Assembly: GCA_002508635.1 (NCBI GenBank)
Contig: DACO01000043.1
Location: 12,204-26,787 of the forward strand
Direction of reading: 5' to 3'
DNA length: 14,584 nt
From: Methanolobus sp. UBA118
GTDB lineage: Archaea; Halobacteriota; Methanosarcinia; Methanosarcinales; Methanosarcinaceae
Below the pieces are notes generated by a model, which was not told the DNA's origin, did not search any database, and was given only the letters and a program-made list of their open reading frames with translations. Shown here in pieces: positions 1-8,244 of the stretch. The position numbers were made by a program, and so were the translations under genes. The first letter of the stretch is position 1. Every line of letters begins with the position of its first letter.

Positions 1-2
1 AA

Positions 3-569
3 TGGTGGGAGGAGTATCCCCTGACTGCAGGCAAATGGGCTGACTGGGTGTCTCAGAGTTCAGGAGAAACAGCCAATATCTTCATGGATTACGAGACATT
101 CGGAGAACACCAGTGGGAAGATACCGGCATCTTTGAGTTTCTCAGAGCAGTTCCGGGAGAGGTTACAGACCGTGGGATCAGCTTCCTCACTCCTTCCCAG
201 ACGATCGAGAAATATTCTCCGGCAGGCCAGATAGATGTGGGTGATTTCTCAACAATATCCTGGGCGGATATTGAAAGAGATACCAGTGCCTGGCTTGGTA
301 ATGATATGCAACGGCGGTGTTTTGAAGAAGCAAAATTACTTGAACCGTATGTGAAAGCAAGCGGGGATAAAGAGATCATAAAGATCTGGAAACATTTGCT
401 GACATCAGACCATTATTACTACATGAGCACAAAATGGCTCGGAGACGGGGATGTACATTCGTATTTCAGCATCCACGAGTCACCCTATGATGCTGCGGTG
501 AATTTTATGGCAGTATTGATGGATTTCAAGGAAAAGGTGTTCATGAAACTCAAAGAGCAGAATAAATAG
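3..569 (+). CDS. GH57 alpha-amylase-type glycoside hydrolase, C-terminal part (5' truncated by window edge)
   Basis: The reading frame is open from the first bases of the window, so the gene starts upstream; the GTG at 48 is internal, since coding sequence (WWEEYPLTAGKWADWV) precedes it. The visible 188 residues carry the motif MDYETFGEHQ, which fits GH57 conserved region 4 with its catalytic acid/base aspartate. It is followed by the aromatic and aspartate-rich stretch HYYYMSTKWLGDGDVHSYF typical of archaeal GH57 amylases. Known role of the family: retaining hydrolysis of internal alpha-1,4 links in starch or glycogen, usually in the cytoplasm. No signal peptide can be judged because the N-terminus is missing. 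The next gene starts 34 bases downstream on the same strand, and two more alpha-glucan enzymes follow, which supports glycogen degradation. The exact specificity (amylase, amylopullulanase or glucanotransferase) cannot be read from this part. Confidence 0.85.
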   Translation, partial: WWEEYPLTAGKWADWVSQSSGETANIFMDYETFGEHQWEDTGIFEFLRAVPGEVTDRGISFLTPSQTIEKYSPAGQIDVGDFSTISWADIERDTSAWLGNDMQRRCFEEAKLLEPYVKASGDKEIIKIWKHLLTSDHYYYMSTKWLGDGDVHSYFSIHESPYDAAVNFMAVLMDFKEKVFMKLKEQNK

Positions 570-603
570 TTTACAGACCTATTCCTATTCAGGTGTTGTT
601 AAT

Positions 604-1413
604 ATGGTGCGGGATCTATGCATGTTCTCAAAAACAAACAAGGATGCTGAAGTCATCTGGTTCAAGATAGCCTACAGGAATACCGTGCATTCGGAAGCTG
701 ACATAACTTCTCTCTTTGCGGAGAAAGGGCTCGATATGAGATTTGCATATATGGATAGTCTTGAAGACCCGGCAAGAGGAAAATATGTTATTTTTACGGA
801 AGTTGAGAAAGGCAGGGATGTAAACGACGTTGTAGCTGAACTTGAACAAATGGATGTAGTGCTTGATGTTGACTACGGAGTATCCAGAAACCAGGTAATG
901 CAATCCGTGGAGTTTCCTTTGAGTCTTTTCGGAGAAAGAGCTATCATCCTGAGGGCCAGAACATTTGTTGACATACTCAGAATCATGAACGAACATGTCC
1001 CACAAGCTGAAGGGCTGCAGATGCACACTGGCATTATAAGCGGGACCATGGCGGTCAAGCTCTTACGTGAGATCATCGATATTGATAAAAGCAATTGTTT
1101 TGATCTGCTCAAAGAACTGTTTATGGCTGCAGGATGGGGAATGCTCGAGTTTGATGTTGATATAAAAAATCTTGAAGGCAGCATTCGAACCCTGGATTGT
1201 TTTATTTCCGATGTGTATAAAGGAACTGAAATGCCTGCTTGTGCCTATATAAGTGGCTTTTTTTCAGGGTTCATATCTGAAATAATGGAGAGGACGGTTC
1301 AGGTCCACGAAAGTCAATGTCTGAGTACAGGACACATGTTCTGCGAACACATAATATCTCCTGTACCCAAAGGTGCAAAAACAGAACATGTACTCAGGAG
1401 AGAGCTGGATTGA
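604..1413 (+). CDS. ACT-like / V4R domain regulatory protein
   Basis: A 269-residue protein. Residues about 15-95 look like a small alpha/beta ACT-like sensing domain. Residues about 110-255 match the V4R (4-vinyl reductase) domain, a small-molecule-binding fold also found in BchJ and in archaeal regulators. The expected cysteines are present: C213 (PACAYISGFFSG), C239 (HESQCLSTG) and C247 (HMFCEHI). They may bind metal or respond to redox state, but the ligand is unknown. The start is ATG at 604 behind AGGTG at 591-595. The gene lies 34 bases after the GH57 gene, and its TGA overlaps the TTG start of the GH15 gene, so it is co-transcribed and translationally coupled with glycogen-degrading enzymes. 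I infer a sensor or regulator of that pathway. There is no DNA-binding domain, so it probably acts through a partner or directly on an enzyme. Confidence 0.8.
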   Translation: MVRDLCMFSKTNKDAEVIWFKIAYRNTVHSEADITSLFAEKGLDMRFAYMDSLEDPARGKYVIFTEVEKGRDVNDVVAELEQMDVVLDVDYGVSRNQVMQSVEFPLSLFGERAIILRARTFVDILRIMNEHVPQAEGLQMHTGIISGTMAVKLLREIIDIDKSNCFDLLKELFMAAGWGMLEFDVDIKNLEGSIRTLDCFISDVYKGTEMPACAYISGFFSGFISEIMERTVQVHESQCLSTGHMFCEHIISPVPKGAKTEHVLRRELD

Positions 1414-3377
1414 TCAGGCAGCCCAACTCAATACTCGGTAACCGGCAATTGCTTGTCACCATGGGTAAAAAAGGAGAGCTCTTCAATTTCTTCTATCCTG
1501 GAAGGGACTTTGCACAACATCTTGAAGAATCCCAGGCCTGTCTGTATGACGGGAACAGGCTCATCTGGTCAAACGACCATGAATGGCAGGTAAGACAGAA
1601 CTACGTGGAAAATACAAATATAGTAAACACCGAACTTGTGCACCCGACTGGACTGAAAATGCACATTCAGGACTTTATTCATAAAGACCATCCAGTCATG
1701 GTACGCAATTATAAGATCAGTTCGTCCGCGGGATTTCATGGAAAGTTCTTTTACTATTCCAATTTTCAGGTAGGGGAAATACAGAAGAAGAATTCTGCAT
1801 TCTGTGACCATGAATCAGGGATTTTCGTGCAGTACTGGAAGGACTACCACCTGGGAATAAGCTCTGTGCCCATGTTCGAAGAGTGGCAGATCGGAAAGGC
1901 ACTGGATACTATATGGTGGACAAATGCCAAGTATGATATGGAAGACGGCGAGCTGCAGAACAATAATGAGGATATAGGTAACATTAACAACGCTATCGGC
2001 TGGAAACTTGATATCGAGCCCGAATCTACTGCCGAGATCAGCATTTTTATCGGTGCTGCATCAGCAAGACAACTGCTTTACAGACAGATACGTGATACAC
2101 GGAACAAGACCGTTGAAAGTATGTTCAATGAGACACAGGAAAGCTGGATCAAGTGGCTTTCCAGAAAAAGGCTTCTGGATATAAAGAAAGTGTCGGAGTT
2201 TGAGTACATAAACGTGGAACTGATGGAGACGTTCAATCGTTCTTTACTTACATTAAGCATCCTGAACGACCCTGATAAAGGTTCATTTGTTGCGGCGCCT
2301 GAATTTGATCATGATTTTGAGAAAAGTGGTGGTTATGGTTATTGCTGGAACAGGGATACCTCTGAAATAGTGCTGGCACTCCTGGATGCGGGGTACCCGG
2401 AGTATTGCGAACGTTTCTTTTCATGGTGCAGAAAAACCCAGCTTCCTGACGGTTCCTGGTTCCAGCGTTACTGGCTTGACGGTAATGCCGGCTCTTCATG
2501 GGGCAATTTCAGATTCTCGACCCAGATAGATGAGACAGGTTCCACGTTGTTTGCCATGGAAGAATACTATGATAGCCTCGAACCCGTAATGAAGAGGGAG
2601 TTCCTTGATAATATGTGGTCAACTATCCTTTCAGCAGCCGAATACCTTATGAAAAGGACCCCTGAGGGATTACACGAACCATGCACATGCCTCTGGGAAA
2701 CCTATTCGGGTGTTTTTACCTATACCAATGCTGCAATCTACGGCGGATTGATGGGTGCTGCACGTCTGGCACGTGACTACAATGAAAAAGGGCTTGCCAG
2801 CCGCTGGATCGAAAGGGCGGATCTTATCAAGCAGCAAACGATAGAGAATTTCTGGCTTTCCGATCAGGGCTACTTTGCACGCGGAATCAGGAATGGAAAA
2901 CTTGATACAGACATCGATGCCAGCATCCTGGGAACTTTTGTACCCTTCAATATGCTCTCTGCTGATGATGAGAATGAAAGGAAGATGATCAAGTCAATGA
3001 TCAGCAATATCGAATCCCGGCTCAGAGTTCCGGTGAATGAATACTTCGGGATAAAACGCTATGAAAGAGATAGCTATATAGAAGGTAACCCCTGGACTGT
3101 CACCACTTTATGGCTCTCAAAGGCACTGCTTTTGCTTGCAGATTCAATGCAGGAAATCCATGATGTGGAAAACAATAAAGAACGAGAAATGCTGACAACA
3201 AAAGCACTGGAATATATCCGGTGGTCGGTAAGAGGCACAACCAGTTCCGGAATGTTGCCAGAGCAGGTAAACAAGCATTCCGGCAGGCCGGCATGGGCTA
3301 TTCCTTTATGCTGGAGTTGCGCCCTGATGCTGGAGAATATAGTCCTGCTGGATGAACTTAGCCGCAATTCCACATAA
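1410..3377 (+). CDS. GH15 glucoamylase-type glycoside hydrolase
   Basis: A 655-residue member of the archaeal/bacterial GH15 group. The start is taken as TTG at 1410, which overlaps the TGA of the V4R gene (TTGA) and lies 9 bases after AGGAG at 1396-1400. From here the protein begins LIRQPNSILGNRQLLVTMG, the usual N-terminus of this family. An ATG further upstream at 1317 would add 31 residues unlike the family. Residues about 1-250 form the N-terminal beta-sandwich and about 265-650 the (alpha/alpha)6 barrel. Barrel motifs seen are GGYGYCWNRDTSE (from residue 307), LPDGSWFQRYWLDG (345-358), CLWETYSGVFTY with likely general acid E430, and GMLPEQVNKHSG with likely general base E618. The family releases glucose from alpha-glucan ends with inversion of configuration. 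No signal peptide is seen, so it should be cytoplasmic. It is followed 26 bases later by the debranching enzyme. Confidence 0.9.
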   Translation: MIRQPNSILGNRQLLVTMGKKGELFNFFYPGRDFAQHLEESQACLYDGNRLIWSNDHEWQVRQNYVENTNIVNTELVHPTGLKMHIQDFIHKDHPVMVRNYKISSSAGFHGKFFYYSNFQVGEIQKKNSAFCDHESGIFVQYWKDYHLGISSVPMFEEWQIGKALDTIWWTNAKYDMEDGELQNNNEDIGNINNAIGWKLDIEPESTAEISIFIGAASARQLLYRQIRDTRNKTVESMFNETQESWIKWLSRKRLLDIKKVSEFEYINVELMETFNRSLLTLSILNDPDKGSFVAAPEFDHDFEKSGGYGYCWNRDTSEIVLALLDAGYPEYCERFFSWCRKTQLPDGSWFQRYWLDGNAGSSWGNFRFSTQIDETGSTLFAMEEYYDSLEPVMKREFLDNMWSTILSAAEYLMKRTPEGLHEPCTCLWETYSGVFTYTNAAIYGGLMGAARLARDYNEKGLASRWIERADLIKQQTIENFWLSDQGYFARGIRNGKLDTDIDASILGTFVPFNMLSADDENERKMIKSMISNIESRLRVPVNEYFGIKRYERDSYIEGNPWTVTTLWLSKALLLLADSMQEIHDVENNKEREMLTTKALEYIRWSVRGTTSSGMLPEQVNKHSGRPAWAIPLCWSCALMLENIVLLDELSRNST

Positions 3378-3403
3378 GATTTTTTCATTTCCGGGTGAAA
3401 TAA

Positions 3404-5401
3404 ATGCAAAAAATCAGTTATTATCGGGACAGCGGGGACAGATCTAACCGGGAATTCCCTGACAAGGAGTGGATAGTTACCAACGGCCTTGGGGGATATG
3501 CTTCCGGCACCTCCGTGGGGATGAACACAAGAAAGTATCATGGTCTACTGGTGGCATCCTTAAACCCACCTGTGGAGCGAAGGCTGCTGCTCTGCTCCCT
3601 TGATGAGGAAATAATAGCAGGTGAAGAGACATATTACCTAGCAGCACACCAGTACCCGGGAAAAGTACATCCCCGAGGATATCAATACCTGATGGGATTC
3701 GCCATGGACCCAATACCCACTTTTCGATATATGACAGGTGGAATAAGTATCGAAAAAAAGGTTTTCATGGTATACGGAGAGAATACTTCCATAATAATGT
3801 ACAATATTCACAATCCCCTTGATAAAGATGTATCCCTGCGTTTGTTCCCGCTTGTCAACGACAGAGATATACATCATCTCACCAGATCAAAAGATATTCG
3901 CTTCCTGCAGGAAGCAAAAGAGACCGGGATTATTCTGAAAAACGGGAAAAGTGAAATTCACCTGGATTCCAATATGCAGTTCAGTCATGAGTCTTACTGG
4001 TACTACAATCTCGAATATTCTGTAGAGCTCTCAAGAGGGTATCCATATATTGAAGATAACTTCAATCCTGGATATTTTGAAGCTGATATCGGGAAAGGCT
4101 ATTCATCTTTTTTCATTATTGCATCCACCGGGGATACCGGTTCTGCTGATATCCGGACTGTCATGGACAGGCTTGAGAAAGAGACAGAGCGTCGTGATAA
4201 ACTTGTAGAGAGATATAACAGGGATGATACCTTTATCCGCCGGCTTGTCACTACAGGGGATTCCTTCATTGTAAAAAGAAAATCCACGGATTCGAGGTCT
4301 GTTATCGCAGGCTATCACTGGTTTGCAGACTGGGGAAGAGACTCAATGATCTCGCTACCGGGTCTGACGCTTGTGACCGGCAAGTTTGATGATGCAAAGA
4401 ACATACTTGCAACCTTTGCAGCAAACTGCAGGGAAGGACTTATACCGAATATGTTCCCCGATACTCCCGGAGAATCAGCTATTTACAATTCGGTTGATGC
4501 ATCCCTGTGGTTCGTTCATTCCCTTGGCCGGTATTTTGACTATACAGAGGATATCCCGTTCATCGATTCAATGTGGAACACTGTCGAAGATATAATCGAA
4601 AACTACCGCAACGGAACAAGATTCGGAATCTGCATGGATGAAGACGGTCTCATATTCCATGGGGAACAGCTTACATGGATGGATGCAATCGTGAAAGATA
4701 AGGCCATCACGCCCCGAAGGGGAAAAGCCTGTGAGATCAATGCACTATGGTATAACGCTCTGAAATATGCAGAACTCATGGGAGAGAATTTAGAAAGAGA
4801 GGTAAGTGATTACCCAGAAATCGCCCGGACCGCAAAGGACAGTTTTGCAGAGAAAATCCTGAACAGGGAAAGAGGCTGTCTCTATGATCTAATTCCGGGC
4901 CCCGAAAACAGGATACATGCAAAGGATGTCTCTGTCAGGCCAAACCAGATTTTTGCAGTTTCATTGCCGTTCACAATGCTTTCTCGAAATACGGAGAAGG
5001 GCATAGTAAAGGTTGTCACAGAAGAACTGCTGACACCATACGGTCTCAGGACACTTTCTCCCCGTGATACGGCATATATCGGTACCTATCGGGGAGAGCT
5101 GCTGAGCAGGGATGCAGCCTATCATAACGGCACTGTCTGGCCCTGGCTGCTGGGACCTTATATTACAGCCTACCGGAAGGTCAATGATTATTCACAGGAG
5201 AGCAGATCATATGCAAAAGCCCTCCTGAAAGGTCTTGAAAGACACCTTGATGAGGCAGGGATAGGTACAATATCCGAAGTGTTTGATGGTAACGCTCCCC
5301 ACAAACCGGGCGGATGCATATCCCAGGCATGGAGCGTTGCCGAGATCAGTCGAGCATGGGCTGAGGATGTCATGCAGAAGGACTGCAATACACATTCATA
5401 A
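3404..5401 (+). CDS. Glycogen debranching enzyme, GH133-type amylo-alpha-1,6-glucosidase
   Basis: A 665-residue protein with the two-part layout of archaeal and cyanobacterial GDE. The N-terminal domain carries EWIVTNGLGGYASGTS and NTRKYHGLLVA (residues 22-51). The C-terminal (alpha/alpha)6 barrel carries GYHWFADWGRDSMISLPG (303-320), YNSVDASLWF (361-370), QLTWMDA (422-428), RPNQIFAVSLPF, YHNGTVWPWLLGPY and SEVFDG followed by CISQAWSVAEI. By analogy with eukaryotic GDE glucosidase domains, the Asp of TWMD and the Glu of SEVFDG are the likely catalytic pair. The family hydrolyses alpha-1,6 branch points. This short type lacks the eukaryotic glucanotransferase half. The ATG at 3404 is preceded by GGGTGA at 3391-3396. 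It is the last gene of the operon and completes glycogen breakdown together with the GH57 and GH15 enzymes. Confidence 0.92.
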   Translation: MQKISYYRDSGDRSNREFPDKEWIVTNGLGGYASGTSVGMNTRKYHGLLVASLNPPVERRLLLCSLDEEIIAGEETYYLAAHQYPGKVHPRGYQYLMGFAMDPIPTFRYMTGGISIEKKVFMVYGENTSIIMYNIHNPLDKDVSLRLFPLVNDRDIHHLTRSKDIRFLQEAKETGIILKNGKSEIHLDSNMQFSHESYWYYNLEYSVELSRGYPYIEDNFNPGYFEADIGKGYSSFFIIASTGDTGSADIRTVMDRLEKETERRDKLVERYNRDDTFIRRLVTTGDSFIVKRKSTDSRSVIAGYHWFADWGRDSMISLPGLTLVTGKFDDAKNILATFAANCREGLIPNMFPDTPGESAIYNSVDASLWFVHSLGRYFDYTEDIPFIDSMWNTVEDIIENYRNGTRFGICMDEDGLIFHGEQLTWMDAIVKDKAITPRRGKACEINALWYNALKYAELMGENLEREVSDYPEIARTAKDSFAEKILNRERGCLYDLIPGPENRIHAKDVSVRPNQIFAVSLPFTMLSRNTEKGIVKVVTEELLTPYGLRTLSPRDTAYIGTYRGELLSRDAAYHNGTVWPWLLGPYITAYRKVNDYSQESRSYAKALLKGLERHLDEAGIGTISEVFDGNAPHKPGGCISQAWSVAEISRAWAEDVMQKDCNTHS

Positions 5402-5407
5402 AACGGT

Positions 5408-5423
5408 AAATAAAAACAAAAAG
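5408..5423 (-). terminator. Oligo-U terminator for minus-strand transcripts
   Basis: Read on the minus strand this is TTCTTTTTGTTTTTATT, with two runs of five T. Archaeal RNA polymerase stops at such U-rich tracts. It lies just before the convergent debranching enzyme stop codon and downstream of the small membrane peptide gene, so it could end that transcript or readthrough from the cotransporter gene. No strong hairpin is attached. Confidence 0.4.
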
Positions 5424-5433
5424 AATTGCAGGG

Positions 5434-5438
5434 TTTTT
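5434..5438 (+). terminator. Possible T5 terminator of the glycogen operon
   Basis: The first T run (GGGTTTTTGAG) after the debranching enzyme stop at 5401. It is a weak site without a clear hairpin. The call rests on its position and on the oligo-U mode of archaeal termination. Confidence 0.3.
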
Positions 5439-5522
5439 GAGTTAATTTAAAATATGGATTGAAAACAGCAGTTATGAATTGTCAGTCGTAATCTATACTT
5501 TATTTAGCTATACCTCCAAATA

Positions 5523-5559
5523 TTACCGGAATGTCTCAACCACACATATCCCCCGGTAA
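5523..5559. repeat. Inverted repeat TTACCGG / CCGGTAA
   Basis: A perfect 7-bp inverted repeat with a 23-base loop, arms at 5523-5529 and 5553-5559. It lies 31 bases downstream of the stop of the small minus-strand gene, so in RNA it could be a 3' stem-loop of that message. No T run follows directly on either strand. Confidence 0.35.
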
Positions 5560-5589
5560 GCAGGATATCTTTCAGACACCACTCCCGTC

Positions 5590-5670
5590 TTAGAGCAGAT
5601 ACATCAGGATCTGCCACAAAATCACAATAATTATCAGAGCTACCAGGACCCTGATTATCCATTCAAGCAT
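5590..5670 (-). CDS. 26-residue single-pass membrane microprotein (novel small ORF)
   Basis: A short minus-strand frame with ATG at 5670 and TAA at 5590-5592. It begins MLEWIIRVLVALIII and ends in WQILMYLL, so almost the whole peptide is one hydrophobic segment with a Glu and an Arg near the N-terminus. GGGGAG at 5681-5686, within GGGGAGTGAT, sits just upstream at a usable distance. A TATA box (TATAAAAG) at 5709-5716 would place the transcript start near 5688, giving a leader of only about 18 bases. Promoter, ribosome binding site and membrane peptide in register are hard to explain by chance. The function is unknown. Small hydrophobic peptides of this kind often bind larger membrane complexes; with the cotransporter gene next door on the same strand, a transporter partner is one guess. 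A toxin-like role cannot be excluded. Confidence 0.65.
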   Translation of the reverse strand: MLEWIIRVLVALIIIVILWQILMYLL

Positions 5671-5708
5671 TCTTTAATCACTCCCCATTAGATTTTAGGT
5701 ATTATTCA

Positions 5709-5716
5709 CTTTTATA
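5709..5716 (-). promoter_or_regulatory. TATA box of the small membrane peptide gene
   Basis: The minus strand reads GATAAAGTATAAAAGTG, a good archaeal TATA box with A-rich sequence on its upstream side. The distance to the ribosome binding site at 5681-5686 (about 23-28 bases) fits a short-leader archaeal promoter. Confidence 0.55.
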
Positions 5717-5824
5717 CTTTATCATGTTGGAAGAACAGTTGTGAAAAACGGCATGCACTAAGTCATCCGGCTTATTCACAGCGTGTTTTGATAATTTATT
5801 TCTATTAGTTATCATACTATCAAT

Positions 5825-8068
5825 TCAAGCGAATGCATTCTCTTCCCCGGAATCCAGTGCAAACAAACATGAGGATCCGGTCTCTTCAACTATATTTCGA
5901 ATAAGATCAAAATCCGGCTCTGTGTCCAGGCTGAACACATTTAGAGAAGCCTGCGGAGCTCTTGATATATTGGATTTCATATCACCAAGCATGACTTTGT
6001 TCTGTACGTTGGGTATCCTTGCGATCTCGGCAAGATTCTCCAGATATTCCTCGGCCTTGTAAACATTGTATTTCTCCCGCACATTGGTGATCATCCTCAG
6101 TGATGCACCCCAGTTCTTTTTGAGCTTATAGGAGATCAGGATTTCAAGATCCTGATTACCAAGGTCCATGCTTACATCCCAGTCAGGACTGCGGTCATCT
6201 ATCCACAGGTTAATGGAACTCATTCTTCCAAAGGCTGCATTGCGATGAACAGCCAGTAACAATACCCCTATATTGCGTTGTGAGGCTTTCTGGATCACAG
6301 TCCTTACCTTATCATCCTGGCCCTCAAAACTATCCATGTTGATAAAAAGTATCCCGGGTCTGAAGAAAGAACCACTCAAAGCCTCCATTCCCGCCACAAG
6401 GTTCTCTTCGAAACTTTCGGTATCAATGATCGTCCAGGAAGAGAAAACTCCCTTCTTCCTGAAAGAAGAGGTCAGGTCAATTAAACGCGATGTCAGTTTT
6501 TTCTCATCAACCCTTCCTGAAAGACCAAGTATCTTGATGGAGCCCTTCGGATAGGTGATATCCTTCAGGAAATTGAAAGCACCTGTGAGAATATTCGGAT
6601 CTTCCACAGGTACCAGAAGATTCGCCTTCCAGGTCCGCTCATTTGAGGGAGCCATCTTGTTACTTTGCTTTGCAGCCCATTCCGCGATCGCCACAAAAAG
6701 ACCGCTGCGGACATCCCCGAAAGGTGCCTTAAGATGTTTCTCAAGCAGATAACCGTGGATAACCACTACAATCACCACAGCAAAAAGGCTGAATATGGGA
6801 TTGACTATGAACATTACAAGAACACATCCGAACGCCCCTATAAAAGAAACCGCCTTGGGAATCCTGAAAAGCGGCCTGAAGCTGACCAGTTGCAGGTTCT
6901 GTTCTATCAGTACCACTATATTGATCATTGCATAGGTCATCAGGAAGAACATAGCGATCAGGGGAGCGATCGCATTCAGGCTCCTCAGCAACAATGCCAG
7001 AAAAACTATTATTCCCGTCAGTATCATTGCATTTCTTGGCTCTCCTGAACTTGATCTTTTTGCCAGCCAGTCACTTCCCGGAAGTATCTTATGATCTCCA
7101 AGGGCCTGCAGGATACGTGGTGCACCCACTATTGACGAAAGTGCGGATGAAAATGTGGCTCCCAGCAGGCCTGCAACGATCAGCTGTCCCCATGCAGCCT
7201 TTTCGGCCATGATTGTGTAATTGCTCACCAGTTCTTCGCTGGTTGCTGATGTTGCCAGCCAGAATGCCAGCGCCATGTATATGACAAGACTTATGACAAT
7301 GGCTGAGAGTGTGCCAATTGGTATGCTTTTCCGGGGATTTTTAAGCTCACCTGACATGTTCGCACCTGCCATGATACCTGTTGCCGCCGGGAAGAATACG
7401 GCAAAGACACCCCAGAAACCTATCCCTGCAAATCCGTTCTCAGGAGAACCCGGAAAAGAGCCCCACCATGTGATGGGTTCCTGCATGGATCCTCCGTAAG
7501 CAGCCCAGATGATCGAGACAAAAGATGAAATGATGATCGCCAGGATGATATACTGAACCCGGAAAGCCAGGGATGCGCTGATATATGCGACGATGAAAAG
7601 GATTGCAAAAGCAGCAAAGTCCACAACTATAGCCGGATGGTCAGGAAATATCCAGAGCCAACCGGCACGGAAACCAAATATGTACATTGCCACGGCAAGG
7701 GTCTGGGAAAGATAAAGAGGGATTCCGATACTTCCTCCCACTTCAAGACCAAGGGACTGGGATATTATGGAAAAGGCACCTCCGGCACCGATCCTGATAT
7801 TAGTGGTAATGGAAGAGAGGGAAAGACCCGTGGCAAGTGTGATGCTAAAGGAGAGAAGTATGATCAGCCATGCTCCTAAAAGACCTGCGTTACCGACAAC
7901 CCAGCCCTCTCTCAGGTACATGATCACGCCAAGGATCGTCAGCAGTGTCGGGATAAACACGCCCTCGATTGTTCCGAAAAGTTTTTTCCCGGGTACGATA
8001 CCTTTCTGTTCTTCAACCTTCTCCTGCAGTGTCTCATTACCCGAAGGACCATTGTCATTTGTACCCAT
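5825..8068 (-). CDS. Cation-chloride cotransporter (CCC / SLC12-like, APC superfamily)
   Basis: A 747-residue membrane transporter. A hydrophilic N-terminus (1-32) is followed by GTIEGVFIPTLLTILGVIMYLREGWVVG, the typical first transmembrane segment of this family. About 12 helices run to residue 440, including the CCC signature FFPAATGIMAGANMSGELKNP (from residue 225) and GAPRILQALGDHKILP (from 315). A cytoplasmic C-terminal domain follows (about 447-747). The family moves Cl- with Na+ and/or K+; the Methanosarcina acetivorans member gave the first structure of the C-terminal domain. The start is set at ATG 8068: an in-frame ATG at 8122 lies upstream of the TATA box at 8098-8107, so a transcript starting near 8076 could not contain it. 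The leader is then about 8-10 bases (TGGGGTTTCTCC). It is divergent from an MgtC/DUF4010 gene. The transported ions cannot be told from sequence. Confidence 0.9.
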   Translation of the reverse strand: MGTNDNGPSGNETLQEKVEEQKGIVPGKKLFGTIEGVFIPTLLTILGVIMYLREGWVVGNAGLLGAWLIILLSFSITLATGLSLSSITTNIRIGAGGAFSIISQSLGLEVGGSIGIPLYLSQTLAVAMYIFGFRAGWLWIFPDHPAIVVDFAAFAILFIVAYISASLAFRVQYIILAIIISSFVSIIWAAYGGSMQEPITWWGSFPGSPENGFAGIGFWGVFAVFFPAATGIMAGANMSGELKNPRKSIPIGTLSAIVISLVIYMALAFWLATSATSEELVSNYTIMAEKAAWGQLIVAGLLGATFSSALSSIVGAPRILQALGDHKILPGSDWLAKRSSSGEPRNAMILTGIIVFLALLLRSLNAIAPLIAMFFLMTYAMINIVVLIEQNLQLVSFRPLFRIPKAVSFIGAFGCVLVMFIVNPIFSLFAVVIVVVIHGYLLEKHLKAPFGDVRSGLFVAIAEWAAKQSNKMAPSNERTWKANLLVPVEDPNILTGAFNFLKDITYPKGSIKILGLSGRVDEKKLTSRLIDLTSSFRKKGVFSSWTIIDTESFEENLVAGMEALSGSFFRPGILFINMDSFEGQDDKVRTVIQKASQRNIGVLLLAVHRNAAFGRMSSINLWIDDRSPDWDVSMDLGNQDLEILISYKLKKNWGASLRMITNVREKYNVYKAEEYLENLAEIARIPNVQNKVMLGDMKSNISRAPQASLNVFSLDTEPDFDLIRNIVEETGSSCLFALDSGEENAFA

Positions 8069-8097
8069 GGAGAAACCCCAGTAAATCTCTTTATTTA

Positions 8098-8107
8098 GAA
8101 TATATAA
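8098..8107 (-). promoter_or_regulatory. TATA box of the cotransporter gene
   Basis: The minus strand reads GGTTATATATTCTAAATAAAG. The box TTATATATTC would start transcription near 8076, just before ATG 8068, and decides the start codon of that gene. Confidence 0.55.
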
Positions 8108-8198
8108 CCGTTTCCTAGCCAAAGCGGGAAATCTTTATCTGTTTTAAAGTAAGAGCCTATAGTTATTCTAAATGATATCGCCATACATTGATAAATAG

Positions 8199-8207
8199 CA
8201 TATATAT
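8199..8207 (+). promoter_or_regulatory. TATA box of the MgtC/DUF4010 gene
   Basis: GATAAATAGCATATATATGGC on the plus strand contains a TATA box (CATATATAT) that predicts a start near 8228. That is 17 bases before the GTG at 8245 and about 50 before the ATG at 8278. It shares the 176-base divergent region with the cotransporter promoter. Confidence 0.5.
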
Positions 8208-8244
8208 GGCAGCATCGACCTTCTGTTGAAATTCCCGGTACGTT

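Noticed and set aside
3074..3541. A 155-codon minus-strand frame across the GH15/debranching enzyme junction
   Set aside because: It is a shadow of two well-supported plus-strand genes and has no family features.
5531..5593. A 20-codon plus-strand frame starting MSQPHISPGK in the convergent intergenic region
   Set aside because: No ribosome binding site or promoter precedes it, and it overlaps the inverted repeat and the minus-strand microprotein gene.
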